A DNA stretch of 64,000 bases from Ponticoccus litoralis (GCF_039769985.1 NZ_JBDNCH010000002.1:1984001-2048000); one strand, 5' to 3'. Counted from the stretch's first letter, positions 45,544 through 55,743 are shown. Notes: generated by a model from the sequence alone, not told the origin. Translations and numbers: made by a program.

Positions 45544-46492
45544 CTAGCGGTCCGCCGCCGCCCGGCTCAGGCGGTCGTTGATCGCCACGCCAAGCCCCAG
45601 ATGCGGGATCGGCGCCACGGCGATCACCCGTGCGCCCTGCGCGTCCAGCCGGTGCAGGTATTCGAACAGGTTGGCCGCCGCCTCTGTCAGGTCCTCGGTT
45701 ACGGACAGGTTCAGGTCGCAGTCGGTGTCCCCGAAACCCAGCCGCGCCTCGCCCTCCTCGAAATCCACCGCGTTCAGCCGCACCCGCGCACGCGGCGCGT
45801 AATGCGAGCGCGTCTGCCCGGGGGCGCTGATGTGGTCGGTCTCGCGCCGGGTGGCGACGCGGGTGTTCAGCACCTCGGCCAGATCGTCCATCGGCACGCC
45901 GCCGGGCCGCAGCAGCGTCGGCGGCCCGGCCAGTCCGAGGATTGTCGATTCCAGCCCGACCGCACAGGGGCCGCCATCCACCACCGCCTCGATCCGGTAC
46001 GGTCAGCCCCTCCAGCACATGGCGGGCGCGCGTCGGGCTGATCTGTCCCGACAGGTTCGCCGAGGGCGCCGCCACCGGCCCGCCGATCTCGCGCAGCAGC
46101 GCCTGCGCAACGGGTGCCGCGGGCATCCGCACCGCCAGCGTATCCAGACCGGCCGTCACCAGCTTCGACACCGGCGCGCCATCCCGCAGCGGCAGCACCA
46201 GCGTCAGGGGGCCGGGCCAGAAGGCCTCTGCCACGCGCTCGGCAAGATGGTTCCACTTCACCAGCGCCTTGACCTCTTCCAGATCGGCCAGATGCACGAT
46301 CAGCGGGTTGAAGCTGGGCCGGCTCTTGGCCTCGAAGATCCGGGCGACGGCGCGGTCGTTGCCCGCATCGGCGCCCAGCCCGTAGACGGTTTCCGTGGGA
46401 AAGGCGACAAGCCCGCCCCGTGCCAGCAGGTCGGCGGCGCGCGACAGGTCCCGCGCGCTGGCGCTCAGATGTTCGGTGGTGATCTCGACCAT
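45544..46492 (-). CDS. tsaC: L-threonylcarbamoyladenylate synthase, one frame break
   Basis: YrdC/Sua5-type enzyme making threonylcarbamoyl-AMP for tRNA t6A37. Repaired length is 315 residues, the long Sua5 form with a C-terminal Sua5 domain (QTRSHYAPRARVRL…). The YrdC part has VAFPTETVYGLGADA, KSRPSFNPLIVH, GPLTLVL, and PSANLSG. The frame breaks near 45997-46001: GACCGTACCGGATC should probably read GACCGGCCGGATC, giving LTGRIEAVVDGG. The gene is essential in most bacteria, so an error is likely. ATG 46492 is used. Confidence 0.93.
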
Positions 46493-46601
46493 GTCCCCTC
46501 GTGACGCGGCGTTTCGCTGGGCAGGTTGCGGCAAGCGCTTACCCTTTCGTAAAGGTTTGCTACAAGAGACACAGTGCATTGCCAAGAACAAGGGAGGCCC
46601 C

Positions 46602-48304
46602 ATGCCCTATCGCGCGCCTTTGGAGGATTTCCGCCGGATCCTGACGGATGTGGTGGGATACGAGCAGGTCTCCGGCACCGATCTCTACGTCGAGGCCGGG
46701 ATGGAGACGGTCGAGGCCGTCCTGACCGAGGCCGGGAAGATGTGCGAAGAGGTGCTGGCGCCGCTGAACCGCAATGGCGATCTGGACCCGGCGCGGCTGG
46801 AAAACGGACGCATGCGCACGCCCAGGGGCTTTGCCGAGGGCTACAAGGCGATTGCCGAGGGCGGCTGGGTGGCAATCTCCGCCGCACCCGAAAGCGGCGG
46901 CATGGGTCTGCCCATGGCGGTCACCACCTGCGTGAACGACATGATGGGCTCTGCCTGCCTGGCGCTGCAACTGAACCCGCTGATGACCCAGGGCCAGATC
47001 GAGGCGCTGGAGCACCACGCCAGTGACGAGCTCAAGGCGCTGTACCTGCCCAAGCTGGTGACCGGCGAATGGCAGGGCACCATGAACCTGACAGAGCCGC
47101 AGGCCGGGTCGGACGTGGGCGCGCTGTCGACCCGGGCCGAACCGCTGGAGGATGGCACCTATGCCATCACCGGGCAGAAGATCTACATCACCTGGGGCGA
47201 CAACGACTTTACGGAAAACGTCTGCCATCTGGTGCTGGCGCGGCTGCCCGACGCGGTGCCGGGGACCAAGGGCATCTCGCTCTTCCTCGTGCCGCGCAAC
47301 ATCCCCGACGCGGACGGCAACCCGGGTGTGGCGAACGACCTCAAGGTGGTCAGCCTCGAACACAAGCTGGGGATGCACGGCTCTCCGACCTGCGTGATGC
47401 AATACGACGGTGCCGGGGGCTGGCTGGTCGGCAAAGAGGGCGGGGGCATGCGCGCCATGTTCACCATGATGAACAACGCCCGCCTCGGCGTGGGCGTGCA
47501 GGGCGTGGCCATCGCAGAGGCCGCGACGCAGGCGGCGCTGGCCTATGCGCAGGAGCGCAGGCAGGGCCGCACGCCCGAGGGCACCATCATCGGCCACGCC
47601 GACGTGCGCCGGATGCTGGCCACCATGCGCGCCGATACCTTCGCCGCCCGCGCCATCGCGCTGGCGCAGGCGGTGGCCATCGACATGGGCCGCGCCACCG
47701 GCGAGGCCGACTGGCAGGCCCGCGCGGCGCTCTTGACCCCGATCACCAAGGCCTTCGGCACCGACACCGGCATCGCGGTGGCGGACATGGGCGTGCAGGT
47801 GCACGGCGGCATGGGCTACATCGAGGAAACCGGCGCGGCGCAGTTCCTGCGCGACGTCCGGGTGACGGCGATCTACGAGGGCACCAACGGCATTCAGGCC
47901 ATGGACCTCGTGGGCCGCAAGATGATGGACGGCGGCGAGGCGGCCTACCGCCTGCTCGACGAGATCGAGGGCTTCGCCGAAACCGCGCGCGGCCAGATGC
48001 CCGAGCTTGCCACCCGGGTCTGGGAGGCCGCCGAATCGCTGCGCGAGACCACAGAGGCGCTGGTGGCGACCGAGGTCGCGGACCGCTTCGCCGGGGCGGT
48101 GCCCTACCTGCGCGGTTTCGCCCGGGTGCTGGGCGGCTATTTCCACCTGCGCGCCGCCATGGCCCAGCCCGAGGGCGGCGCCGCGCGGCTGGCCCGCTTC
48201 TACATCGAACGCCTGCTGCCGGAACACACGGGCCTGCTGGTCCGAGGCCCGGGCCGGTTCGGACGCGGTCATGCAGATCACGGTACGACGATCTGGCGGC
48301 GTGA
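46602..48304 (+). CDS. Acyl-CoA dehydrogenase (DmdC-like, long form), two frame breaks near the end
   Basis: FAD-dependent dehydrogenase of about 566 residues in the long branch that includes DmdC (3-methylmercaptopropionyl-CoA dehydrogenase): MPYRAPLEDFRRILTDVVG start, MNLTEPQAGSDVGAL, TWGDND, GGMGYIEETGAAQFLRD, and IYEGTNGIQAMDLVGRK with the catalytic-base Glu. Near the end, CTGGTCCGAGGCC (T at 48241) should read CTGGCCGAGGCC, and ACGGTACGACG (48281-48287) probably ACGGCCGACG, giving a natural end …DDLAA. AAGGGAGG precedes the ATG. The specific substrate is not decided by sequence; DMSP degradation is possible. Confidence 0.88.
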
Positions 48305-49344
48305 TGGACGGCGGCCGCTCTCCCATCGCCTATCCCTTCGATGCGCCTCCGGCGCCGGGCGAGGCCGTCGAAGTGGCCGAGGGCGTGCTCTGGCTGCGCC
48401 AGCCGCTGCCGATGAAGCTGGACCATGTCAATGTCTACGCGCTGGACGACGGCGACGGCTGGACGCTGGTCGACACCGGCTTTGACACCCGCAAGAGCCG
48501 CGCGATCTGGCAGCAGGCCCTCGCCGGCCCGCTGAAGGGCAAGCCGGTGCGCCGCGTCATCGCCACGCATCACCACCCCGACCACATCGGCCTTGCCGGC
48601 TGGTTCCAGACCGACCACGGCGCCGAACTGGTCACCACCCGCACCGCCTGGCTCTTTGCGCGGATGCTGACGCTGGACGTGCAGGACCGGCCCGCGCCCG
48701 AAACGGTGGCCTACTGGAAGGCGGCGGGCATGGCGCCCGAGATCCTCGAGCAGCGGCTGGCAGAGCGCCCCTTCAACTTTGCCGATTGCGTGGCGCCGAT
48801 GCCGCTGGGTTTCACCCGCATCCGTCAGGGCGACAGGATCCGCGCGGCGGGCCGCTCCCGGGCGGTCCATATCGGCAACGGCCACGCGCCGGACCATGCG
48901 ACGCTCTGGTCCCAAGACGACAATCTCGTGCTCTCCGGCGACCAGATCATCGCCTCGATCAGCTCCAACCTGGGCGTCTACGCCACCGAGCCAGAGGCCG
49001 ACCCGGTGGGCGACTGGCTGGAGGCCTGTGAAAGGCTCGCCACACTGGCCCGTGCCGATCACCTCGTGCTGGGCGGCCACAAGCTGCCCTTCACCGGCCT
49101 GCCCGCCCGCATGGCGCAGCTGATCGACAACCACCACGGCGCGCTCGACCGCCTGCATGGCTTCCTCGACACGCCCAGAACCGCCGGAGACTGCTTCCCG
49201 CCGCTCTTCAAGCGCAAGATCGGCGCGGGCGAATACGGCCTCGCGCTGGTCGAGGCCATGGCGCATTGCCTGCACCTCTGGCACCAGGGCCGCGCCAGCC
49301 GCGAAAGACGCGCCGACGGCGCCTGGCTCTTCCGCGCCCGCTAG
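48304..49344 (+). CDS. Metallo-beta-lactamase-fold hydrolase
   Basis: 346 residues, ATG overlapping the dehydrogenase stop in TGATG, so coupled. Metal-binding ATHHHPDHIGLAG (about 84-94), LSGDQIIAS and LGGHKLPF. The C-terminal region is an extended helical cap (FPPLFKRKIGAGEYGLALVEAMAHCLHL), as in the thioesterase/lactonase-type MBL group. The link with an acyl-CoA dehydrogenase suggests an acyl-CoA thioester or lactone hydrolase in the same catabolic step; inferred. Confidence 0.88.
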   Translation: MDGGRSPIAYPFDAPPAPGEAVEVAEGVLWLRQPLPMKLDHVNVYALDDGDGWTLVDTGFDTRKSRAIWQQALAGPLKGKPVRRVIATHHHPDHIGLAGWFQTDHGAELVTTRTAWLFARMLTLDVQDRPAPETVAYWKAAGMAPEILEQRLAERPFNFADCVAPMPLGFTRIRQGDRIRAAGRSRAVHIGNGHAPDHATLWSQDDNLVLSGDQIIASISSNLGVYATEPEADPVGDWLEACERLATLARADHLVLGGHKLPFTGLPARMAQLIDNHHGALDRLHGFLDTPRTAGDCFPPLFKRKIGAGEYGLALVEAMAHCLHLWHQGRASRERRADGAWLFRAR

Positions 49345-49368
49345 GGCCCAGCCCCCAGGCCCCCGCGC

Positions 49369-49745
49369 GGCGCCCGGGGCCCCAATACCCCGGCGCACCC
49401 TCTCTGCCACCACCCGGTCGGAAACAGGGCGCGGTCACATCACGGCCTGCCCCTCGCGCAGCCCCCTGTGCCTCTTCCTGGTCCAAACACCGCTGCGCCC
49501 CCGCCGCCACGACCACGCCGCCTGCGGTAGGGTGGCGTCGCACAAGGCACCCCACGCCGCCCCCGGGGCGCTCCCCTTGTGTTTCTTCTTGGTCCAAATA
49601 CCTCTGCACGCCGTGGCCACGACCATTCCGCCCGCGGCAGGGCGGCGTCGCACCATCGCACCCCGCGTTGCCCCCGGGGCGCAGCCTCCGCGCTTCTTCT
49701 TGGTTCAAATATCCCGGAGCCAGGCAGCCGCCGCCGCAGCGCCTG
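49369..49745 (-). repeat. 111-bp tandem repeat array carrying three intergenic-repeat ends
   Basis: The motif CTTCTTGGTCCAAAT occurs three times with its GGTCCAAA at 49480, 49591 and 49702, spaced exactly 111 bp. The DNA between repeats the pattern GCCACGACCA…CCGCC…GGCGGCGTCGCAC…CCCGCGTTGCCCCCGGGGCG. A more worn fourth unit starts about 49369 (CCCCAATACCCC). Read on the plus strand the array has a 37-codon period (…FFLVQIPL…), but it lacks other signs of coding. Repeat copies 5-7 of the intergenic family are the ends of each unit. Confidence 0.8.
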
Positions 49746-49748
49746 CGC

Positions 49749-50192
49749 TTAATCGGCGGTGTCCATCCAGATCGTCACCGGCCCGTCATTGACCAGAGAC
49801 ACCGCCATATCCGCGCCGAACCGCCCGGTGGCGACGGCCAGCCCCTGCGCCTGCATCTGCGCGGCAAAGTATTCGTACAGCCGCTCGCCCTCTGCCGGGG
49901 GCGCGGCGGTGGAAAACCCGGGCCGGTTCCCGCGCGCGGTATCCGCCGCCAAGGTGAACTGGCTCACCACCAGCGCGGCTCCGCCGACATCGAGCACCGA
50001 ACGGTTCATCCGCCCCTCCTCGTCGCGGAAGATCCGCAGCTTGGAAATCTTGCTGGCCAGCCGCTCGGCCTCGGCCTCGGTGTCGCCCTGCATGGCGCAG
50101 ATCAGGATCAGCAGCCCCGGCCCGATCTCTCCGATGACCGCGCCCTCGACCGCGACCCGCGCCTGCGTGACGCGCTGGATCAGCGCCCTCAC
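49749..50192 (-). CDS. dtd: D-aminoacyl-tRNA deacylase
   Basis: 147 residues, GTG start at 50192 overlapping the PfkB kinase stop (GTGA). MRALIQRVTQARVAVEGAVIG start, SQFTLAAD (SQFTL motif) and NDGPVTI (GP motif). Removes D-amino acids wrongly attached to tRNA. The operon order kinase-dtd follows from the overlap. Confidence 0.96.
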   Translation of the reverse strand: MRALIQRVTQARVAVEGAVIGEIGPGLLILICAMQGDTEAEAERLASKISKLRIFRDEEGRMNRSVLDVGGAALVVSQFTLAADTARGNRPGFSTAAPPAEGERLYEYFAAQMQAQGLAVATGRFGADMAVSLVNDGPVTIWMDTAD

Positions 50193-51087
50193 AGCTCGTC
50201 GGCCCAGGGGGATTGGCGCCCGCGCGGCCAACCGTCACCGCCGCCGCGGCGACGCCCAGCTCTGCCGCCGCCTCCAGCGCGTCCAGCGGTGCCGAAGCCA
50301 GAGCCTGCCGCGACAACAGCCCTGCCTTGTGCAGCCCTGCCAGGAGACCGGCGTTGAAGGTATCGCCCGCGCCGACCGTATCGACCACCGTCACCCGGCG
50401 TGCCGCGACCCGCCGCGTGCCGGCGCGCGTGACAAGGTCCACGCCCTCGGCGCCACGCGTCACCGCCACCAGCGCCGCGCCGCCGGTCAGCAGCGCCTCG
50501 GGCGCGGTGCCCAGCCAGTCCATGTCCTCGTCGGAGACCTTGACGATATCGGCCCGTCCCAGCATGCCTTCCAGCCGGGCGCGATAGCGCGCCTCGTCGG
50601 TGATGAAGCCGGGGCGGATGTTCGGGTCGATCATCACCGGGCGATCCCCGGCCTGCGCGCAGAAGGCCGCGTAGCTTTCGGCCTGCGGCTCGGACACCGG
50701 GGAAATCCCCCCGAAGAACAGCGCATCGATGCCCGGGGCCTGCAGCGGCAGCTCTGCCTCGGTCAGCATCCGCCCCGCCGTGTTCTCGTCGTAAAAGGCA
50801 TATTGCGCATGGCCGCCCGTCAGCGTCACGAAGGCCAGCGTCGTGGGTCGGGCCGAGCGCGGGCAGAAGTGGTGGTCGACGCCGGAGGCCTCCAGCTCGG
50901 CGACCAGCATCCGCCCGAAGAGGTCCGAGGACAGCCCGCCGAAATAGCCCGAGGGCGCCCCCAGCCGCCCCAGCGCGATGGCGGTGTTGAAGACCGCGCC
51001 CCCCGCGTAGGGCGCGAAGGCCGGCTCTCCACCGGCGCTCTCGCGCGGCAACATGTCGATCAGCGCTTCGCCGCAACACAGGATCAT
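50189..51087 (-). CDS. PfkB-family carbohydrate kinase (fructokinase-like), one-base frame break at the end
   Basis: About 299 residues after repair. ILCCGEALIDMLPRES start, GGAVFNTAIALGRLG, and the C-terminal signature DTVGAGDTFNAGLLAGL with the catalytic Asp. Five C at 50207-50211 (minus strand) should be six, giving the end …ANPPWADEL and a stop overlapping the dtd start. Without this the frame would read into dtd. Phosphorylates fructose or a related sugar; the exact sugar is not decided. Confidence 0.9.
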
Positions 51088-51145
51088 GGCCGGACCTCCC
51101 TCTGGTGGCCCCGTGTTTGCGCTAGCTGCCCGGCAAAGGCAATCC

Positions 51146-52267
51146 TCACTGGTTCTGCGCGATCAGGTAGCCAAGCCCGCCCGCCAGGATCAGGCCCAGC
51201 ACCACGGCAATGGCGATCTTCGCCGCCGACCACGGGCGTTCCCCCTGCACGCGGCCCGTGCGCCCGTTGACGACGAAACGATAGCTCTTGTCGCGATACT
51301 TGTAGGCGGCCATCCAGACCGGCAGCAGCACATGCTTGAAGGTCACGTCGCGCAACTCGGTCTCGACGTGGTGGATGCGCTGGCGGTCGCCGCCGATGTC
51401 GAACTTCACGTCGCGCTGGATGACGCGGTCCATCTTGACCCGTGCCTCCTGAAAGCCCTCGTCCAGATCGACCTGATAGCCCTCGGCCCGGAACCCGGCC
51501 AGGAACTCGGGGCGGTAGGGCTCCATCGCGGACAGGTCCCGTGGCTCCAGCGCGTCGGTATAACGCTTGGGCAGCGCCTTCGAGGCCAGCACCAGCACAT
51601 CGTCGAAGAAGCGCGTCACCCGCCCCGAGACCCCGCGCCAGCGGATCTTCTGCACCTGCTGCTGCGTGGGTTTTCCGTCGCGCATCACGGTGCGGGTCTC
51701 GTAGTAGATGGTGCCGCGCTCGCCGCGATAATCCGAGGTCGTATCGGCGTCGAAGGTCCAGTAGGGCACGTAGATCCCGGTCAGCTTGCGCCCCTTGCGG
51801 GCATAGTCCTGCAACCCGTTCGGCGCGAACCAGAGCTTGCCCAGCCAGTCGACCATGGCGGCGCGCGCCTGCGCCTCGTCCATGGCGAAGGGCAGAAGGC
51901 CGCGCGGCTTGATATGGCGGTGTGTGCCGGTGTCGGTGACCACGGGCGTGGCGCAGAAGGGGCATTCCGAGGCATGGACGTCGGGGTCGAACTCCACCTG
52001 CGCGCCGCAATTGGGGCATTGCGCGACGCGGGTCTCTTCCATCTCCTGCAGGGGCAGCAGGTTGTCGATCGCCGCGCGGAAATCCAGTTCCCTGACACCG
52101 CCGTCCCGGGGACCTGCCTGAACCATCTCCTCGGTATTGCCGCAGTGATCGCAGACCAGCTTGCCCACATCCGGGTCGAAGCGCAGGTCGGACCCGCAGT
52201 TGTCGCAGGGAAAGCGGTGCTCTTCCTCGGGGTCCGTGGCCGCCGGGGGCGGGGGCAGAGTGGTCAT
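51146..52267 (-). CDS. Zinc-ribbon membrane protein (YdjG-like, TFIIB-type ribbons)
   Basis: 373 residues. Two N-terminal CxxC…CxxC ribbons: CDNCG…CDHCG (about 21-43) and CPNCG…CPFC (about 82-105). Then a conserved middle domain (PYWTFDADTTSDYRGERG, LLPVWMAAYKYRDKSYRFVVNG) and one C-terminal membrane helix (KIAIAVVLGLILAGGLGYLIA). This layout resembles B. subtilis YdjG, a membrane protein in the pspA-ydjGHI operon. The partner-type SPFH gene is about 1 kb upstream on the same strand. Confidence 0.82.
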   Translation of the reverse strand: MTTLPPPPAATDPEEEHRFPCDNCGSDLRFDPDVGKLVCDHCGNTEEMVQAGPRDGGVRELDFRAAIDNLLPLQEMEETRVAQCPNCGAQVEFDPDVHASECPFCATPVVTDTGTHRHIKPRGLLPFAMDEAQARAAMVDWLGKLWFAPNGLQDYARKGRKLTGIYVPYWTFDADTTSDYRGERGTIYYETRTVMRDGKPTQQQVQKIRWRGVSGRVTRFFDDVLVLASKALPKRYTDALEPRDLSAMEPYRPEFLAGFRAEGYQVDLDEGFQEARVKMDRVIQRDVKFDIGGDRQRIHHVETELRDVTFKHVLLPVWMAAYKYRDKSYRFVVNGRTGRVQGERPWSAAKIAIAVVLGLILAGGLGYLIAQNQ

Positions 52268-52408
52268 GCGGTTCTCCCTCGGGTCGCTTCGGCGCGAGTG
52301 TTCCCGCTGCGCCATCCGGGGTCAAGGCAGGCGGTCCGGCGGGTTTTCCCCACTTGAGACCCGCGCCCGCGCCGCTATCTTCCGCAGCGCAGCAACAGGA
52401 GCGCCCGC

Positions 52409-52941
52409 ATGATCCGCGCCACCATCCTCGCCCTCTGCCTCGCCGCCCCGGTGCAGGCCTCCGAACTGAGCTACAGCTTCCACTGGCAGGGCGCAGGCGG
52501 CTATGCGCTGCGCGGCGCCCTGTCCTACGACGCGTTTTTCGGCACCGGCGAGATCCTGCGCGAGGATGAACTGACCTGCTTTGTCATCGAGGGGCTGAAG
52601 GACGGCGACCCCATCGGTACCGCTGGGCCCCGGGCGACCTGACAGAGGACACCTCGTGGAGGCTGACCTTCGATCCCGCCCGCCCGGCCTTCGTGGTCGA
52701 GGGCGAAGGCGTCGACATGCCGCAGGCCTGGAACATGGACGGCTTCGGCACCGACTGCGGCGCAGGGGGCTTCGGCTTCAATATCGGCAACGCGGCGCAG
52801 GACATCTGCCTGGACGGCGCGCTGATCGTCGAAAGCCAGGTCGACCCCTACCGGCCCTTCCCGGTCTCTCCCGCCCCGGGGTTCGACTTCCCGCGCGATG
52901 CCTGCCGCGGCCCGGACCTGCTCAGCCTGCTGGCAGACTGA
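52409..52941 (+). CDS. Hypothetical secreted protein, one frame break
   Basis: About 176 residues after repair. Signal peptide (MIRATILALCLAAPVQA) and a soluble beta-rich mature part (ELSYSFHWQGAGGYALRGAL…LTFDPARPAFVVEGEGVD…FGFNIGNAAQDICLDGALIVESQ) with several Cys. The break is the TA at 52618-52619: ATCGGTACCGCTGG should read ATCGGCCGCTGG, giving DPIGRWAPGDL. No named family is recognised. It sits alone on the plus strand between two minus-strand membrane-stress type genes. Confidence 0.7.
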
Positions 52942-53063
52942 CCCGGTCCGTCCGCGACCCGACGGAGTGGATTGCGGCAAAACCGGTGGCAAAACGACCG
53001 CACCGCCAAGCGCACAGACCCTCAGCTGCCGCGCCCGCCCGGCCATGAGTGCGCCCGGCCCCC

Positions 53064-53090
53064 CTTCTTCTGTCCGGAAAATATCCCGGG
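53064..53090 (-). repeat. Intergenic repeat copy 8
   Basis: Minus-strand copy CCCGGGATATTTTCC then GGACAGAAGAAG. A GGGGCTCGGGGCAGAGCCCC hairpin lies just right of it (about 53090-53107). Between convergent genes. Confidence 0.7.
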
Positions 53091-53192
53091 GCTCGGGGCA
53101 GAGCCCCGAAATGGGGGTCCGGGGCGCAGCCCCCGGGATGGAATGCGCGCCGAAGGCGCTCAATAGGGTCGATCGCCGGATAGGGGCGCTTA

Positions 53193-54316
53193 TCAGACGC
53201 CCGGCGGCGGGGGCGGCGGCATGACGGTGAAAAGCTGCGCCAGTTCGACCACCGCGCCCGCCTTCTTCCAGCCGTCCTGCCCCTGCGTCCAGACGTGGGT
53301 CTCGCGGGTCAACTCCTGTGTCGCGACCATCTTGCCAAGGTCGGCGCGGCTGAAGGGGCCGGAGGTCTGGCCGTCCTTGGCGATGTGCCAGACATGTTCT
53401 ACCGGGGGCGGCGGCGGCGGGGCCATGGGCGCGGCGGCGGGGGCGGGTTGCGCGGGTGCGGCCCCCGGGGCCCCTGCTGGCCCATGGCATTGGCCATCTG
53501 CATGCCCATCCCGGCGCCGAAGCCCATGCCCATGGACTGGTCCATCGCGCCGCCCTGACCCATGGCCTCGGCGGCCTTCCACTTCATGTGATCGTCGAGA
53601 TTGCCCGCCAGCCCGCGCGAGGTGCGCGCGTCCAGCGCCTTTTCCACCGCCGGCGGCAGCGAGATGTTCTCGATGTAAAGCTCGGGCAGGGACAGGCCAT
53701 ATTGTGCGATCACCGGGTCGATGGCCTTGGCGATCAGCGCGCCGACCTCGCCGGTATTGGCGGCCATGTCCAGAACCGGGATGCCCGACCTGGCGATGTC
53801 CTTGGAAAACTCCTGCACAATGATGTTGCGGATCTGGAAAGAGATCTCGTCCATGGTGAACTCGCCGTCGGTGCCGACGATTTCCGACATGAAGAGCGCC
53901 GGGTCCACCACCTTGATCGAATAGGTGCCGAAGGCGCGGATGCGGGTCGGCCCGAATTCCGGGTCGCGCAGCATGATCGGGTTCTTGGTGCCCCACTTCA
54001 GATTGGTGAAGCGGTTGGTGTTGACGAAGTAGATCTCGGATTTGAAGGGCGACTGGAAGGCGTGGTCCCAGTGCTGCAGCGAGGTCATGATCGGCATGTT
54101 GTTGGTCTCGAGCATGTAGAGACCGGGGGTGAAGACATCCGCCAGCTGGCCCTCGTGAACGAAGACGGCGGCCTGCCCCTCGCGTACCGTCAGCTTGGCC
54201 CCGTATTTGATCTCGTGGCCCTCACGCTCGAACCTGTAGACCAGCGTGTCGCGGGTGTCGTCGGTCCAGTGGATGACGTCGATGAATTGTCCGCTGAGAA
54301 AATCCCAAATGCCCAT
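53193..54316 (-). CDS. SPFH-domain protein with C-terminal GYF_2 domain (YdjI-like), one frame break
   Basis: About 374 residues. The N-terminus MGIWDFLSGQFIDVIHWTDD leads into an SPFH/band-7 (virion-core-like) domain to about 230, then helices, a Met/Gly/Gln-rich linker, a proline run, and a GYF_2 domain (HVWHIAKDGQTSGPFSRADLGKM). The frame breaks inside the GC run at 53461-53474. SPFH proteins make membrane-bound rings. The Bacillus relative YdjI acts with YdjG/YdjH at the membrane; the zinc-ribbon gene downstream is the YdjG-like partner. Zinc-ribbon tails are the more usual C-terminus, so GYF_2 is a variation. Confidence 0.84.
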
Positions 54317-54739
54317 GGCGCCCTCCTTGGCCGGATGCCTGCCGGTCCGGACGCGCGGGGCCTTGCGGCGGCCCGCGTGGTCCGGGGTATCCGGCAGGCT
54401 GATTGCCAAAAGAGGTAACAACGATGCTCGCGCAGGCCAAGGGTGCAATCGCCCCGGTGGCAGGGGGAAAAGGGGGCGGCATGCATCGCCGGGCGCCGGG
54501 CGGCGGGGGCGGGGGCAGTGGCGGTCGGGTTTCGCCTGCCCGGGCAGGCGACCGACCGGGGAGGCTCTGCCTCCCCGGACCCCACCGGGATATTTTCAGA
54601 CAGAAGAAGAGCGGGGCGTGCTATGCGGCCTGTTGTGCGGGTCGCCCGGTCCCCTCCGGCGCGGTGCAGCGGGGCTTGAGGCGATCGGGCAGGGGCGCGA
54701 TCCGGGGCCCGTCTTCACGGGCCCAAGGATGTCCGGTTG
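54317..54739. other. Gene-free region with intergenic repeat copy
   Basis: No supported gene. It separates the SPFH gene from the DUF2927 gene and holds one repeat copy with its hairpin (54556-54609). Confidence 0.6.
54556..54609 (+). repeat. Intergenic repeat copy 9 with hairpin
   Basis: Perfect 10-bp stem CCGGGGAGGC / GCCTCCCCGG with loop TCT, then CCGGGATATTTTCAGACAGAAGAAG in pieces at 54585-54609. The clearest example of hairpin plus tail. Confidence 0.75.
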
Positions 54740-55741
54740 TCAGGACGGCCCGCCGAGCATTTCGCCGGCGCGCTTCTGGACCACGGGCAGGGCCTCGCGG
54801 GCGGTCATGCCGGGGGTCAGGGCCGGGTCGTAGAGGATCTTCAGCAGCATCTCGTCCTGGCGCGTCAGCAGGGCGAATTCGTCGTCGTCGTTGAAGATCG
54901 AGGGGCGGGCGCGCGGATCGTCGTTGCCCAGCCCCATGCCCTGCGCCACCTCTTCGTGGATGCAGGACTGGCGCAGGAGATCGGGGTGTTCCGAGCGGAT
55001 CACCGCGATGGCGGTGCCGTAGTTGTAGCCTCCGGGCGTGTCAGAGAAGGCCACGACAAGGCAGTGGATGCTGCGCGGCAGGGAGTTGAACAGACGCAGG
55101 GACGAGGGGTTCACGTCGGGCACCAGCTGGCGGATGCGCGGCGCGATGAGGTCGGTGTCGTCCTCGCTCATGAACAGCACGTGGAAGTTCGCGCCGCTGT
55201 CGACCATCTGGATCGGATGGCCGGAAACCCGCGCCAGCCGCGCCGCGTAGGATTTGACCTGCGCGCGGTCCCAGTCGATCTGGTCGCGCGGCACATTGGG
55301 GCCGAACTCGACCGCCATGCGCACCGGCTGGGTCCATTTCTTGATCGCGCTGGCGCCGCCCGCGGAGGGGCGCAGCCCTTCGCCGCGCACGTATTCCTCT
55401 TCGAGGGCGATCTTGACGAAATTGCGCACCAGCATGGTGTCTGTGAGGGGGGTGTCCTCGCCGCCGCCGTCGGTGCGCAGAAGCCCGCGCGCCAGCAGGT
55501 CGCGCTGCACCTTGCCGTAGTAGCGTTGCAGGGCGAGGCTGTTCTCGGAGGGGGCACTGGGCGTGGGGGCGGGCATCGCCGCAGGGGTCACCGTCTCGGG
55601 CTTCGGCCCGACAGAGTCGGGCCGGGCAGCGGGTTTGACCGCAGAGGCCCGCGGGGCAAGCGCATTGCTGTCGCAGGCCGCAAGGCCAACGAGTCCGACC
55701 AGCGCCGCCGTGGCGGCTGTCCACAGGCCCCGCTTTGCCAT
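54740..55741 (-). CDS. DUF2927 lipoprotein, putative HEExxQ metallopeptidase
   Basis: 333 residues. Signal sequence with lipobox LAAC (Cys23), Pro/Ala-rich linker, then a DUF2927 domain ending in CIHEEVAQGMGLGNDDP. The HEExxQ arrangement and following NDD are reminiscent of zinc metallopeptidases, but catalysis is not shown. Its ATG begins 2 bases after the TelA stop, so co-transcribed with telA and xpaC. Likely anchored in a membrane facing the periplasm. Confidence 0.82.
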   Translation of the reverse strand: MAKRGLWTAATAALVGLVGLAACDSNALAPRASAVKPAARPDSVGPKPETVTPAAMPAPTPSAPSENSLALQRYYGKVQRDLLARGLLRTDGGGEDTPLTDTMLVRNFVKIALEEEYVRGEGLRPSAGGASAIKKWTQPVRMAVEFGPNVPRDQIDWDRAQVKSYAARLARVSGHPIQMVDSGANFHVLFMSEDDTDLIAPRIRQLVPDVNPSSLRLFNSLPRSIHCLVVAFSDTPGGYNYGTAIAVIRSEHPDLLRQSCIHEEVAQGMGLGNDDPRARPSIFNDDDEFALLTRQDEMLLKILYDPALTPGMTAREALPVVQKRAGEMLGGPS

Positions 55742-55743
55742 GA

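Noticed and set aside
46602..49344. A fused acyl-CoA dehydrogenase/MBL protein, suggested by the printed frames running into one another.
   Set aside because: The apparent run-through comes from two one-base errors near 48241 and 48284; repaired, the dehydrogenase stops in TGATG where the MBL gene begins.
49157..49792. Plus-strand frame with a 37-residue periodic reading (FFLVQIPL).
   Set aside because: It starts inside the MBL gene in another frame and its periodicity comes from the 111-bp DNA repeats; the end overlaps dtd antisense. Treated as repeat DNA.
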